Assembly: GCA_016196035.1 (NCBI GenBank)
Contig: JACPYM010000111.1
Location: forward strand, 1 to 64,000
Direction of reading: 5' to 3'
DNA from: Acidobacteriota bacterium
GTDB lineage: Bacteria > Acidobacteriota > Blastocatellia > RBC074
DNA: 64,000 bases
Shown here in pieces: positions 8,254-18,121 of the stretch. Position 1 is the stretch's first letter; each line of letters opens with the position of its first letter. The notes beneath the pieces were generated by a model. The model saw nothing but the letters and a program-made list of their open reading frames with translations, was not told where the DNA came from and did no database searches. A program made the position numbers and the translations under genes.

Positions 8254-9000
8254 ATGACTCGTTTAGCCAATCGTATTGCTGTCGTCTCAGGGGCGGCGAC
8301 CGGCATCGGCAAAGCGGTGGCAATGCGCCTCGCCGCCGAGGGCGCCAGCGTCGAAATCCTGGACATCAAAGATGCCACGGAAACCGTCAACGAAATCCGC
8401 GCGGCGGGCGGGCAGGCCCACGCGGAAATTTGCGATGTCACCAACGAAGCGCAAATCACCGCCGCTGTCGCTGCTATCACTTCGCGCCACGATCATGTCG
8501 ACATTCTCGTCAACAACGCCGGCATCCTGTCGGGCAAAACGCCCTGGCACGAGCTTTCGTATGAAGAGGTGAATCGTTTCGTGCAAGTGAATTACCTCGG
8601 CTACTTCCTGGTGTCGAAGGCGATTTATCCACTGCTGAAAAAGAGCCAATGCGGGCGGCTCATCAACGTCGCTTCGCGCACTTACTTTTTGGCGAATCCG
8701 GGGCAGATGGCCTATGTCGCCGCCAAAGGGGCGGTGATGGGCATGACGCGCGTGATGGCGAAAGAGATGGGCGACGACAACATCTGCGTCAACGCCGTCG
8801 CGCCGGGCATGATCGCCACGGAAGGCACGCTGGCACATTCGGATGAAGCGGCCTTCAACCGCGTGATGAATAACCAGGCCCTCAAAAAACGCGGTAAGCC
8901 CGAACACCTGGCCGGATTGATCGCCTTTCTGGCCAGCGACGATGCCGAGATGATTACCGGGCAAATGATCTTGTGCGATGGCGGCGGCTATCTTCACTAA
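8254..9000 (+). CDS. Short-chain dehydrogenase/reductase (SDR)
   Basis: 248 residues, the normal classical SDR length. Motifs in order: the cofactor loop GAATGIGK near 13, NNAG near 90, a catalytic serine in NVASRTYF, and YVAAK with the catalytic Tyr and Lys near 156-160. The C-terminal ITGQMILCDGGGYL is typical. The start is the ATG preceded by CAGAGGAAATTTT; the frame also stays open upstream into MITE copy 2, which is not coding. It probably oxidises or reduces an alcohol/ketone with NAD(P) in the cytoplasm; the substrate is unknown. It is followed by a transporter, two hydrolases and an AraC regulator, suggesting a small catabolic cluster. Confidence 0.88.
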   Translation: MTRLANRIAVVSGAATGIGKAVAMRLAAEGASVEILDIKDATETVNEIRAAGGQAHAEICDVTNEAQITAAVAAITSRHDHVDILVNNAGILSGKTPWHELSYEEVNRFVQVNYLGYFLVSKAIYPLLKKSQCGRLINVASRTYFLANPGQMAYVAAKGAVMGMTRVMAKEMGDDNICVNAVAPGMIATEGTLAHSDEAAFNRVMNNQALKKRGKPEHLAGLIAFLASDDAEMITGQMILCDGGGYLH

Positions 9001-9115
9001 CAAGCACAAACAAATGAAAGTGCTCATCGCAGGCTGCGCGTGCACGCGCAACGACAACGGCGTGACGGGCGCAGACAAACGGCGCATGACGATCAAGCTC
9101 ATTCCCTGAAACCTT

Positions 9116-10401
9116 ATGAACATTGAGACAAGTGCCCAGCGGGATACCGCAACCGATCTGCGCTATGCCTGGTACGTCGCCCTGGTGCTGATGCTGTGCA
9201 ATACGCTGTCGTTTATTGATCGCCAGATTCTGGGTTTGTTGGTAGACCCCATCAAACAGGATTTGCGCGTGAGCGATACGCAAATGGGTTTGTTGCAAGG
9301 GCTGGCCTTCGGCATTTTTTATACGCTGCTCGGCATGCCGATGGGGCGCATTGTAGATCGCGGCAATCGCCGCCAACTGGTCGCCGCCGGGATTTTTTGC
9401 TGGAGCCTGATGACGGCGGCGTGTGCGCTGGCGCGCGGATTCGGGACGCTGTTTGCCGCGCGTATGGGCGTGGGTGTAGGCGAAGCGACGCTTTCGCCCT
9501 CGGCCTTTTCGCTGCTGTCCGATTACTTTCCCAAAGAGCGTCTGGCGACGGCCTTGAGCATCTTTTCGATGGGCGTCTTTTTCGGTTCGGGCCTGGCGTT
9601 GATTGTCGGCGGATTATCGGCGCGCTGGGTTCGTGGCGTTTGACGTTTGTGATTGTCGGGCTGCCGGGCTTGCTGGCGACGCTGCTGGTTTTCACGATCA
9701 AAGAACCGGCGCGGAAAAATTTGTTGGGCGGACAAGCGACCAAGCTGAGTCTTGCCGAAGTGCTTGACCAACTGAAACTACGCTGGCAATCGGTGGCGGG
9801 AATTTGTTTGGCCTTCGCGTTTCAGGCGCTGTGCAATTACTCGCAACAGGCGTGGCTCCCGTCGTTTTTCATTCGCGTGCATGGCTGGACGAAACGCCAG
9901 GCGGGTCTGACGCTCGGCGTCATTTCGCTCGCCACCGGGTTGTTGGGCGCTTATCTCGGCGGCAGGCTCTGCGATTACTGGCAACGGCAGGGCAAGGCAG
10001 ATGCGCCGTTGCGCGTCGGTGTATTGGCGACGGCCTGCGCGGGCTTCTTTTTCAGTTTGGCGATGCTCGCGCCCGCGTTGCACTGGCAACTCGGTTTGCT
10101 GGTTCCGGCGTTCTTCTTTCTGGCGATGCCGATTGGCAGTTCTTATGCTTCGCTGCAATTGATCCTGCCCAATCAGGTGCGCGGCCAAGTCGGCGCGTTG
10201 CAGGTGTTCACGCTCAACCTGTTCGGCCTGATTCTGGGGCCGTTCCTACCGGGCTTTTTCAACGATTACATTTTTCACGACCCGAAGATGGTCGGCGTTT
10301 CTGTCGCGCTGACCGTGGGCTTGGCTTCGCTGTTGTCGGCGCTGTTGTTTTATGCGACGTGGCGGCCTTATCGAACGCACTACGCGCAAATGCATGGCTA
10401 A
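9116..10401 (+). pseudogene. MFS transporter with a single frameshift
   Basis: The first 170 residues carry early MFS helices and motif A-like DRGNRR (LCNTLSFIDRQILGLLVDP, GMPMGRIVDRGNRRQLVAAG). They end at a TGA at 9643 just after GGLSARW. From about 9610 the overlapping frame continues perfectly with IIGALGSWRLTFVIVGLPG and the remaining helices, through to FYATWRPYRTHYAQMHG at 10401. One base appears to be missing near 9605-9612. Rejoined, the protein would be about 428 residues, normal for a 12-helix permease, and resembles the Spinster-like organic-anion group. Its partners suggest uptake of an organic acid or aromatic acid. It is either a recent pseudogene or a sequence error. Confidence 0.8.
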
Positions 10402-10426
10402 TTCCATTTCAAAAAGGCACGAAAAA

Positions 10427-11368
10427 ATGATGATTCGAATGGCGCTGTTCATTTTGCTGTCCGCGCTTTCCGCAGCCGCCCAAACAACTGAAATTCCATA
10501 CGCCGCGCCTGACACGCCGCTTGGCACTGGGGCTTTCAAAGCGATTATGGAAGTGGACGCAGGCTTGCCTACGCATACGGTTTATCGTCCAAAAGATTTG
10601 GCCAAAGCCCTTGCGGCATTGCGGGGCAAGAAACTGCCGATCATCGCGTGGGGCAATGGCGCGTGTGTGAATGCCGGCAATCGCTTCCGGCAATTCCTGA
10701 CCGAGATTGCTTCGCACGGTTATCTGGCGATTGCCATTGGGCCGATTGGGCCGCGCGAAATGGAAGCCGCGCCGCAACCCGCCGCGCCCGGCCAACCCGC
10801 CGCCGCGCCGCCAGCCAGACCGCCCGCCACGACGGCTTCGCAATTGATTGACGCGATTGACTGGGCCAGCAAGGAAAACGCGCGCAAAGGCAGCCCCTAT
10901 TTCGGCAAGCTGGACACGAAACACATTGGCGTGATGGGGCAATCGTGCGGCGGCGTACAGGCCATCAAGGCTTCGGCTGACCCGCGTGTGACGATGACGA
11001 TTGCGTGGAATAGCGGCCTGCTGCCCATGCCGAGCATCGGCATGGAAAACGTCAGCAAGGAAGCCCTCGCGCCGTTGCACGCGCCCATCGCTTATTTCAA
11101 CGGCGATCCCGGCGATGTCGCGCACAAGAACGCCAAAGATGATTTCGAGCGCATCAACCACCTGCCCGTGCTCTTCGCGTGGCGCGAAGGCATGGGGCAC
11201 AGCGGCACTTACCGCGAAGCCAACGGCGGCGAACTCGGCAAAATCGCCGTGGCTTATTTGAATTGGCGGCTCAAGGGCGACAAACAAGCCGCGCAAATGT
11301 TCACGGGCGCGGCTTGCGGATTGTGCCGCGATAGGAATTGGCACGTGTTCAAAAAGAAAATTGATTAA
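10427..11368 (+). CDS. Secreted alpha/beta-hydrolase (dienelactone hydrolase/chlorophyllase-like)
   Basis: 313 residues with a signal peptide (MMIRMALFILLSALSAAAQ). The nucleophile elbow is GQSCGG; a glycine/alanine/proline-rich insertion near residues 110-135 precedes it. FNGDPGD and GMGHSGTY provide plausible acid and histidine residues. The start at 10427 is chosen because the signal peptide begins there; an in-frame ATG at 10394 overlaps the transporter stop but adds only charged residues. It probably hydrolyses an ester outside the cytoplasm; the substrate is unknown. Confidence 0.8.
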   Translation: MMIRMALFILLSALSAAAQTTEIPYAAPDTPLGTGAFKAIMEVDAGLPTHTVYRPKDLAKALAALRGKKLPIIAWGNGACVNAGNRFRQFLTEIASHGYLAIAIGPIGPREMEAAPQPAAPGQPAAAPPARPPATTASQLIDAIDWASKENARKGSPYFGKLDTKHIGVMGQSCGGVQAIKASADPRVTMTIAWNSGLLPMPSIGMENVSKEALAPLHAPIAYFNGDPGDVAHKNAKDDFERINHLPVLFAWREGMGHSGTYREANGGELGKIAVAYLNWRLKGDKQAAQMFTGAACGLCRDRNWHVFKKKID

Positions 11369-11388
11369 CCCCTTGCAGCAGGAAAACC

Positions 11389-12234
11389 ATGAATACCAAT
11401 GATCTGATTGCGATTGACACCCACGTCCATCTCGAAACCGAACTGGCAGACAACGCCGCCAATGAAGCCGCGCAAAAATACTTCGGCAAAGCCGGCGTAG
11501 GCCGCAATCGCTACGAACTGGCGGAGTATTACCGCGCGCGCAAAATCGGCTGCGTGGTCTTTACCGTGGACGAACGGCTCACGGGGCGTCCGCCGATCCC
11601 GAATGACGAGATCGCGGCCTTCGCGGCAGAGAACTCAGACATCATGTTCGCTTTTGCCAGCGTAGACCCAACGCGCGGCAGGGAAGCTGTCGCTGAAGCC
11701 AAGCGCTTGATTGCGGCGGGCGGCATACGCGGCTTCAAGTTGCATCCGCCGTTGCAACAGTTTCACCCGAACGATCAACGTATTTATCCGTTTTACGAAG
11801 TCATCAACGCGGCCAAGTTGCCGGTGATCTTTCACACCGGCCACAGCGGCATCGGCACGGGGATGCCCGGCGGCGGCGGCGTGCGGTTGAAATACGGCAA
11901 CCCGATGGACATTGACGACGTCGCGGTGGACTTCCCCGACATGCCGATCATCATGGCGCACCCCTCGTTCCCCTGGCAGGACGAGGCCATCTCGGTGTGT
12001 TTGCACAAGCCGCAGGTTTACATTGATCTGTCGGGCTGGTCGCCAAAGTATTTCTCGCCGACGCTGGTGCAATACGCGAACACGCTGCTCAAACGCAAAG
12101 TGCTGTTCGGTTCGGATTATCCGCTGATCGCGCCCGACCGCTGGCTGGCCGATTTCGAGAAGATCGCGATCAAGGACGAAGTGCGTCCGCTGATTCTCAA
12201 AGAGAATGCGCTGCGGCTTTTGGGGTTGACCTAG
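11389..12234 (+). CDS. Amidohydrolase-family (Amidohydro_2) metal enzyme
   Basis: 281 residues. Metal-site motifs in order: DTHVH near the N-terminus, GFKLHPP, FHTGHSG, IIMAHPSFPW, and FGSDYPLI with the catalytic Asp near 243. The family includes decarboxylases and hydratases acting on aromatic acids and their ring-fission products (gamma-resorcylate and oxalomesaconate types), so a role in aromatic acid breakdown fits the neighbours. No signal peptide, hence cytoplasmic. The stop codon is TAG, whose G is the first base of MITE copy 3. Confidence 0.85.
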   Translation: MNTNDLIAIDTHVHLETELADNAANEAAQKYFGKAGVGRNRYELAEYYRARKIGCVVFTVDERLTGRPPIPNDEIAAFAAENSDIMFAFASVDPTRGREAVAEAKRLIAAGGIRGFKLHPPLQQFHPNDQRIYPFYEVINAAKLPVIFHTGHSGIGTGMPGGGGVRLKYGNPMDIDDVAVDFPDMPIIMAHPSFPWQDEAISVCLHKPQVYIDLSGWSPKYFSPTLVQYANTLLKRKVLFGSDYPLIAPDRWLADFEKIAIKDEVRPLILKENALRLLGLT

Positions 12235-12408
12235 AACAGTTTGCAATGGCGGTTGCGGGAGTCAGTTGACGCTGGAACAGTACCGCGCGCGTGAGCAAGC
12301 GGCGTGTCAAGCTGGCACCATTGGCTAAACTGCCAAAGCTCCGCTTGCTCACGCGCGCGGTACTGTCCCGCTGCGCGGTTTTCCCGCACACCGTAGTGAA
12401 AACCGACT
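12234..12408 (+). mobile_element. MITE-like element, copy 3
   Basis: 175 bp. The left terminus is slightly decayed (GAACAGTTTGCAATGGCG); the right terminus is GTGAAAACCGACT. TA precedes the left end (12232-12233) and follows the right end (12409-12410). The TA plus the first element base form the TAG stop of the amidohydrolase. It is nearly identical to copy 5 throughout, including the loop, so one of the two is a recent transposition. The AraC start lies only 17 bases downstream. Confidence 0.9.
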
Positions 12409-12425
12409 TAACCAGGGCGAACGTT

Positions 12426-13388
12426 ATGGAAGCGCAGGGAACCAATACGAATCGTTTTGCCCACGGGCTGCAATTTGAGCCTTATGCGATTGATCATTTG
12501 GTGGACTCTTTGCAGCACCATCATCTGCCGCTCGACCCAGAGTTTCCGTTTGCGATCAAGGCGCTTTCTTACGAATCTTTTCGTTCTGGCGAACATTTGA
12601 CGTGGCACAACCGGCTGGAATTGTTTTGCCCAGTCAGCGGCGCGGGCCGTTTTCAGATGGGCGAGCGGCTGATGGATTTCAAAAGCGGCGACGTGCTGGT
12701 CGTAGACAACCTGAAGCTGCACGGCGCTTTTGAATTCAATCCGCCCGACAGCCGGAGCATCGTCATCTATTTTCGCGCGGAACTCTTTTACAACCTCGGT
12801 TCGTCGGTGTGCGATTACGCTTACCTGATGCCGTTTTACGGCCTGGCCGAAGATAAGGCGCCGATTTTGCGCGCCGCCGAACCGGCCTCAGCCGCCGTGC
12901 ACGAAGCGTTGGACAAACTGTTGCGTTGTTATTTCGACGCGCCGCCCGATCAATACTCGCGCATCGGTTGCAAGGCCTATCTGTCAGAGGTGCTTTATCT
13001 GCTCTCGCGGCATTTCGGGACTTCTGATATGGCGCAGGCTGAATACCTGCGCCGCCGCGAACAGGCGCAGCGGTTGGGCGCGCTGCTGGAATACCTCAAT
13101 CATGGCTACGGCGAAAAGATCACCGCGCCGCAAGCCGCGACGATGGCGGGGATGAGCCAGTCGCACTTCATGCGTTTTTTCAAACGGGCGACAGGGATGA
13201 CGTTCGTTGATTACCTGACGCAGTTGCGCGTCGGCAAAGCGCGCCAGTTATTGCGCGATCAAACGTTGAGTATCGCTGAAATTTCCAACCTCGTAGGCTT
13301 TGCCGACCAGAGTTATTTCGATAAACGGTTCAAGGAACGCTTCGGCAAAACGCCGCGCGAGTACCGTGTGATCGTGGAACCGTCATAA
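12426..13388 (+). CDS. AraC-family transcriptional regulator
   Basis: 320 residues. The N-terminal half is a cupin-like sensing domain (LFCPVSGAGRFQMGERLMDF, GDVLVVDNLKLHGAF). The C-terminal 100 residues are the double helix-turn-helix, with ITAPQAATMAGMSQSHFMRF then ISNLVGFADQSYFDKRFK and the ending FGKTPREYR. The start at 12426 follows CAGGGCGAACGTT; the frame is open farther upstream only because it reads through MITE copy 3. It probably controls the adjacent catabolic genes in response to a small metabolite; the ligand is unknown. Confidence 0.9.
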   Translation: MEAQGTNTNRFAHGLQFEPYAIDHLVDSLQHHHLPLDPEFPFAIKALSYESFRSGEHLTWHNRLELFCPVSGAGRFQMGERLMDFKSGDVLVVDNLKLHGAFEFNPPDSRSIVIYFRAELFYNLGSSVCDYAYLMPFYGLAEDKAPILRAAEPASAAVHEALDKLLRCYFDAPPDQYSRIGCKAYLSEVLYLLSRHFGTSDMAQAEYLRRREQAQRLGALLEYLNHGYGEKITAPQAATMAGMSQSHFMRFFKRATGMTFVDYLTQLRVGKARQLLRDQTLSIAEISNLVGFADQSYFDKRFKERFGKTPREYRVIVEPS

Positions 13389-13437
13389 ACAACCACGCTT
13401 TGCTTAAACCAAGGCTGCGAAGTTACAAAATAAAAAT

Positions 13438-14483
13438 ATGGCAAATTCAAATAGCGAAAAATTGGCACTCGTAACCGGTGGCACTGGTTTCGTAGCCATG
13501 CATTGCATCTTGCAGTTACTAAATGCAGGTTATTTAGTTAGAACTACATTGCGGTCTCTTGCCCGAAAAGATGAAGTGATTGACGCGCTCCAAAAGGCCG
13601 GAGCCGCGGGAATTGATAACTTATCTTTCGTTGCGGCTGACCTGACGGCTGACGCCCATTGGAACGAAGCCGTAAAAGATTGCGCGTATGTTTTGCACGT
13701 GGCCTCACCGCTCACGCTGGCAAATCCTAAAGACGAAAATGAGTTGATTGTGCCTGCGGTGGAAGGGACGCTGCGTGTCCTCAAAGCCGCCAGAGATGCC
13801 GGTGTCAAACGCGTGGTTTTTACTTCTACCTTTGGGGCCATTGGCTACGGCCACAAACCGACTGCCATCCCCTTTACCGAAGCAAGCTGGACCGACACGA
13901 ACTACAAAGGCCTTTCTGCTTATGTAAAATCAAAGGCATTGGCCGAGCAGGCGGCTTGGGATTTCATCAAAAACGAAGGTGGGCAGTTAGAACTTACGGC
14001 CATGAATCCCACGGGTGTTTTCGGCCCTCAGCTTGGCTCCACGGTTACTTCTTCCCTGCAAATTATTCAGAAGTTACTGGATGGAGAGTTGAAAGCCACG
14101 CCGCAGATGAACTTTGGCATTGTGGATGTGCGTGATGTCGCGGCAGCGCATTTGCGCGCGATGGAATTGCCTGCCGCCAACGGACAACGCTTTATTCTGC
14201 AAGCCGGCGAAACCTTATCCCTGCACGAAGTCGCCATGATTTTGAAAAATAAAATGGGTGATGCCGCTCGCAAAGTGCCGGCCAGAGTATTGCCCAATTG
14301 GGTGATTCGCCTAGCGGCTTTGTTCAACCCAACCGCCAAAGGCATCCTGCCGCAGTTGGCACCCAAAAAAATGTAAGCAGTGAAAAGGCAAGAACAGTAT
14401 TGGGTTGGCAGCCCCGCACCAATGAAGAGGCCCTCGTCGCGTCGGCGGAAAGTTTGATCCGCCTGGGATTGGTGAAAATCTGA
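13438..14483 (+). CDS. NAD-dependent epimerase/aldehyde reductase-like SDR, frameshifted at an A run
   Basis: The extended-SDR features are clear: cofactor loop VTGGTGFVA at about 13-21, HVASPLTL, TSTFGAIGYG, and YVKSK with catalytic Tyr and Lys. They match plant-type dihydroflavonol/cinnamyl-aldehyde reductases. The first frame stops at 14376 after LAPKKM. The continuation NVSSEKARTVLGWQPRTNEE, the normal C-terminal end of this family, is in the -1 frame. The break lies in a run of seven A at 14366-14372; eight A, or a ribosome slip there, gives PKKNVSSEK. Total length would be about 348 residues. It may reduce an aromatic aldehyde or ketone, given the location, but the substrate is unproven. 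Confidence 0.75.
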
Positions 14484-14734
14484 GCCGCCAGGAATGGCCG
14501 GGTAAACTGGCGGCGAAAGCCATCTGACGGCAGAATCATTCTAAAAAAAGGTCAAATCCTTCTAGCCGCTGTCACCTCACCTAACTGATATTCCAGTACG
14601 CTGGGACAGATAGACCGTAAAAATTCCAACCAACAAAAAGACAAACCCGCACGCGAGAAGGACATTGCTTAACTGACGACCGCTAACAACGAGAGCGGTT
14701 GCACATCCAATCCAGCTACAGGAGTAGAAGCCTT
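14484..14734. other. Upstream region of the TonB-dependent receptor
   Basis: No convincing gene. It holds an A-rich stretch near 14542-14550 and, close to the receptor start, a short pair AACCGCTAACAAC / AGAGCGGTT. The ribosome site ACAGGAG of the next gene lies at 14719-14725. No promoter can be assigned with confidence. Confidence 0.4.
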
Positions 14735-17700
14735 ATGTTCAAACAGACTCTTTCGCTTTTTTTCAGCGCGGCCCTGCTGGGCTTGCTGTTATGCGGCGCC
14801 AGTTTCGCGCAAGCCACGGGCGGCGCGCAGATTTCCGGCACGGTGCTGGATGAGAGCGGCAACGCCGTCGCGGGTGCCGAAGTCACCGTCAAGCAAACCG
14901 ATACTGGCCTGGCGCGCAATGTCACCAGCGACGCCGATGGCAGTTATACCTTCCCCAATCTGCCCGTCGGGCCTTATCAATTACAGGTCAAGAAGCAGGG
15001 CTTCAGCACCTATGTGCAATCGGGCATCGTCTTGCAGGTCAACGTCAACCCGACGGTCAACGCTACGCTCAAGATCGGCGCGGTGACGGAGCAAGTCCAA
15101 GTCACTTCGGATGCCGCGCTCGTCGAGACGCACAGCAACGGCGTAGGCCAGGTGATTGACCAGCAGCGCGTCGTCGAGCTGCCGTTGAATGGCCGCGTGG
15201 CGACTGAATTGATTTTCCTTTCCGGGCTGGCGAACGCGGCGCCGGCGGCGGATTTGAATACGAACAAGAACTTTCCGACCGTGACCATCGCCGTCGCGGG
15301 CGGTCTGGCGAACGGGATGACCTATGTGATGGATGGCGGTACGCATAACGATCCGTTCAACAACCTGAATCTGCCGATGCCTTTCCCCGACGCCTTGCAG
15401 GAATTCAAAGCCGAGACCAGCGCGTTGCCCGCGCGTTACGGCCAGCACGCCGCCTCGGCGGTGAACGTGTTGACCAAATCGGGCGGCAACAAATACCACG
15501 GCGATGTGTTTGAGTTCGTGCGCAACTACGAATTCAACGCGCGGAATTTCTTTGCTTCGCAACGCGACAGTTTGAAGCGCAACCAGTTCGGCGGCACCTT
15601 CGGCGGCCCCATCAAACAGAACAAGCTGTTTTTCTTCGGCGGCTTTCAAGCCAAGATCGAAAAATCGAATCCGGGTACGACGATCAGCTATGCGCCGACG
15701 GCGGCGATGCGCGCGGGCGATTTCACGGCCTTCGCTTCGGCGGCCTGCAACGGCGGCACGGCACGCACGCTGGCCGCGCCTTTCGTTGGCAACAAACTCG
15801 ATGCCACGAAGATCAACCAACAGGCGTTGAACTTTTTGAAATACGTGCCAGTGCCGGCGGATCAATGCGGCAGGTTGCAATACGGCATCGTGGCGAACAA
15901 CAACGAGAAGCAGGCGATTGGCAAGATTGACTATGACTTCAACGAAAAGCATTCGGTCTTTGGCCGCTATTTCTTTGCCGACTATGCGAGTCCGAATCCG
16001 TTTGATGGCGTGAACGTGCTGGCGATGAGCCGCGTAGGCCAATTCAATCGCGCGCATTCCTTCGTGCTGGGCGACACCTATTTGCTCAACGCGAATACGG
16101 TTTTGGCGACGCACGCGACGCTCAACCGCACGCGCAACAACCGCAAAGTGGACGAATACTTTTCGCCCACCGATTTGGGCATACAGGTGTTCAGTCCGGT
16201 CAAGGGCTTCACGGGTGTCACCGTGACGGGCAACGGCTTTGCGATTGGGGCGGGCGCGACCAATCCGGGCTATTTCAATTCGACCAACTATCAGATCGCC
16301 GAAGACGTGGACATCGTGCGCGGCGCGCATCAATTCGCCGTGGGTGTGAATTTCATTCACAACAATATCAACACCACGAACAATCGCCCCTCGAACGGAC
16401 AGTTCACGTTCAACGGGCAAAGCACGGGCTTGCCGCTGGCTGATTTTGTGGCGGGCGCGTTAAGCGGCGGCTTCATTCAGGGCAATCCGGTCTTTGATAA
16501 CCAACGGCAGAATTACATCGGCATCTATGCGCAGGATTCATGGAAAGTGAATGCGCGGCTGACGCTCAACGCGGGCGTGCGTTGGGAACCTTACCTGCCG
16601 ATGGAACATCCGTTCGGTTGGGTCAGCCATTTCGATCCCGCAGCGTTTGCGGCGGGGACGAAGAGTTCGGTCTATAAAAACGCGCCAGTCGGATTGAGCT
16701 TCCCCGGCGATGCGGGCTACCCAGGCAAGTCAACGACCTTCGCGCACAAAGCGCAATTCGCGCCGCGCCTGGGTTTGGTCTTCGACCCGAAAGGCGATGG
16801 CAAGATGACGGTGCGTGCGGCTTACGGCATTTTCTATGACAACCCGCATCTGTTCTTCAACACGCGCTTTGCGAACAATCCGCCCTGGGGCGCGCAAATC
16901 ACGTTGTCGAATCCGGCGGGCGGCTTGACGAACCCCTATCAAACTTATCCCGGCGGCAATCCGTTCCCCGGCCTGGCGAAAATCTCCACGGACAGCTTCT
17001 TCCCGCTCGCGGGCGTTTACGTCAACGCGCCGCTCAACATCAAGCCGACCTATTTGCAGCAATGGAACCTGAGCGTGCAACGGCAGGTTGGCGAATGGCT
17101 GTTTGCCGGCAGCTATCTCGGCAACAAGTCTACGCACCTGTGGACGGGGCGCGAATTGAATCCGGCGGTGTTCGCCACCGGCGCGACGACGGGCAACACC
17201 AACGCGCGCCGCGTGCTGAGTCTACAAAACGCCGCGCAGGGGCAGTATTACGGCACGATCGGACAAATTGATGACGGCGGCACGTCGAGTTACAACGGCA
17301 TGCTCGTGTCGGCGCAACGCCGCCTGGCGAACAATTTCAGCGTGCTGGCGAATTACACGCTGTCGCATTGCATCAGCGATCCCGCCACGACTGAAATTAC
17401 CGGCCCGACGTATGTCAACCCCAACAATCGCCGCGCCGACCGCGCCAATTGCGATTCGGATCGTCGTCACGTCGTCAACATTTCGTTTGTCGCGCGCACG
17501 CCGAAGTTCTCGAATAAGGCGTTGGGCTTGATCGCTACCGGTTGGCAGCTTTCAGGCATCGTGCGGCGGCAGACCGGCAATTTCGCCAGCGTCACGACCG
17601 GCGTAGACAACGCGCTGACTGGCGTCGGCGGACAACGCGCCGTGCAATTGCTGACCGATGCTTACGACGCCAACAAGACCGTAGATCATTACCTCAACCG

Positions 17701-17974
17701 TGCGTCCTTCGGTTCGCCGACGGCAGGCACGTATAGCGCGCTCGGCGCGTTTACAATTCTGAATCCGGGCAGCTTGCAGATTGATACGGGCTTGTCGCGC
17801 ACCTTCAACGTCCGCGAAGGGCAGAATATCCAGTTCCGTTGGGAAACCTTCAACGTACCCAACCGGCTGAATGCCAACGCGCCCGTCACCGCGCTGAACA
17901 ACGCCAACTTCGGCAAGATTCTGACCGCGCAAGACCCGCGCATCATGCAATTCGCGCTGAAGTACGTTTTCTAG
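14735..17974 (+). CDS. TonB-dependent receptor with carboxypeptidase-regulatory-like domain
   Basis: 1079 residues. Signal peptide (MFKQTLSLFFSAALLGLLL...FAQ), then a CarboxypepD_reg-like beta-sandwich (ISGTVLDESGNAVAGAEVTV, YTFPNLPVGPYQL) to about 115. A plug region follows (VVELPLNGR, MTYVMDGGTHNDPFN, GQHAASAVNVLTKSGGNKYH), then a long outer-membrane barrel ending in aromatic FALKYVF. This Oar-like architecture is abundant in Acidobacteriota. ACAGGAG precedes the ATG. It opens the quinate/aromatic block and probably imports an oligomeric or ester-linked plant compound across the outer membrane, which is inferred only from position. Confidence 0.88.
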   Translation: MFKQTLSLFFSAALLGLLLCGASFAQATGGAQISGTVLDESGNAVAGAEVTVKQTDTGLARNVTSDADGSYTFPNLPVGPYQLQVKKQGFSTYVQSGIVLQVNVNPTVNATLKIGAVTEQVQVTSDAALVETHSNGVGQVIDQQRVVELPLNGRVATELIFLSGLANAAPAADLNTNKNFPTVTIAVAGGLANGMTYVMDGGTHNDPFNNLNLPMPFPDALQEFKAETSALPARYGQHAASAVNVLTKSGGNKYHGDVFEFVRNYEFNARNFFASQRDSLKRNQFGGTFGGPIKQNKLFFFGGFQAKIEKSNPGTTISYAPTAAMRAGDFTAFASAACNGGTARTLAAPFVGNKLDATKINQQALNFLKYVPVPADQCGRLQYGIVANNNEKQAIGKIDYDFNEKHSVFGRYFFADYASPNPFDGVNVLAMSRVGQFNRAHSFVLGDTYLLNANTVLATHATLNRTRNNRKVDEYFSPTDLGIQVFSPVKGFTGVTVTGNGFAIGAGATNPGYFNSTNYQIAEDVDIVRGAHQFAVGVNFIHNNINTTNNRPSNGQFTFNGQSTGLPLADFVAGALSGGFIQGNPVFDNQRQNYIGIYAQDSWKVNARLTLNAGVRWEPYLPMEHPFGWVSHFDPAAFAAGTKSSVYKNAPVGLSFPGDAGYPGKSTTFAHKAQFAPRLGLVFDPKGDGKMTVRAAYGIFYDNPHLFFNTRFANNPPWGAQITLSNPAGGLTNPYQTYPGGNPFPGLAKISTDSFFPLAGVYVNAPLNIKPTYLQQWNLSVQRQVGEWLFAGSYLGNKSTHLWTGRELNPAVFATGATTGNTNARRVLSLQNAAQGQYYGTIGQIDDGGTSSYNGMLVSAQRRLANNFSVLANYTLSHCISDPATTEITGPTYVNPNNRRADRANCDSDRRHVVNISFVARTPKFSNKALGLIATGWQLSGIVRRQTGNFASVTTGVDNALTGVGGQRAVQLLTDAYDANKTVDHYLNRASFGSPTAGTYSALGAFTILNPGSLQIDTGLSRTFNVREGQNIQFRWETFNVPNRLNANAPVTALNNANFGKILTAQDPRIMQFALKYVF

Positions 17975-17990
17975 TTTGAAATAAAGACGA

Positions 17991-18084
17991 GAATACGGAA
18001 CAGACGGAAATAACAGAACAAACGGAAATTCTTTTCTGCCTGTTGTTGTCCGTCTGTTTCGTTATTTCCGTTTGTTCCGTATTC
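17991..18084. repeat. Inverted repeat of the GAATACGGAACA type
   Basis: GAATACGGAACAGACGGAAA at 17991 onward is mirrored by TTTCCGTTTGTTCCGTATTC ending at 18084. The arms are about 36 bp and close to perfect, 16 bases after the receptor stop. It may terminate the receptor transcript as a hairpin but has no T-run. Confidence 0.75.
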
Positions 18085-18121
18085 TTTCTTCTGACCTGCA
18101 CGTTCAACGAAACTTATTTCC

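Noticed and set aside
9014-9109. A 31-codon frame (MKVLIAGCACTRNDNG...) between the SDR and the MFS gene
   Set aside because: Short, no ribosome site, and no family recognised; it could be the end of a lost gene, but nothing supports it as a real one.
14981-16420. A 479-codon minus-strand frame opposite the TonB receptor
   Set aside because: Arg-rich antisense shadow caused by the strong codon bias of the receptor; no start context or domain. Similar frames opposite 60434-61513 and 51207-52163 were dismissed for the same reason.
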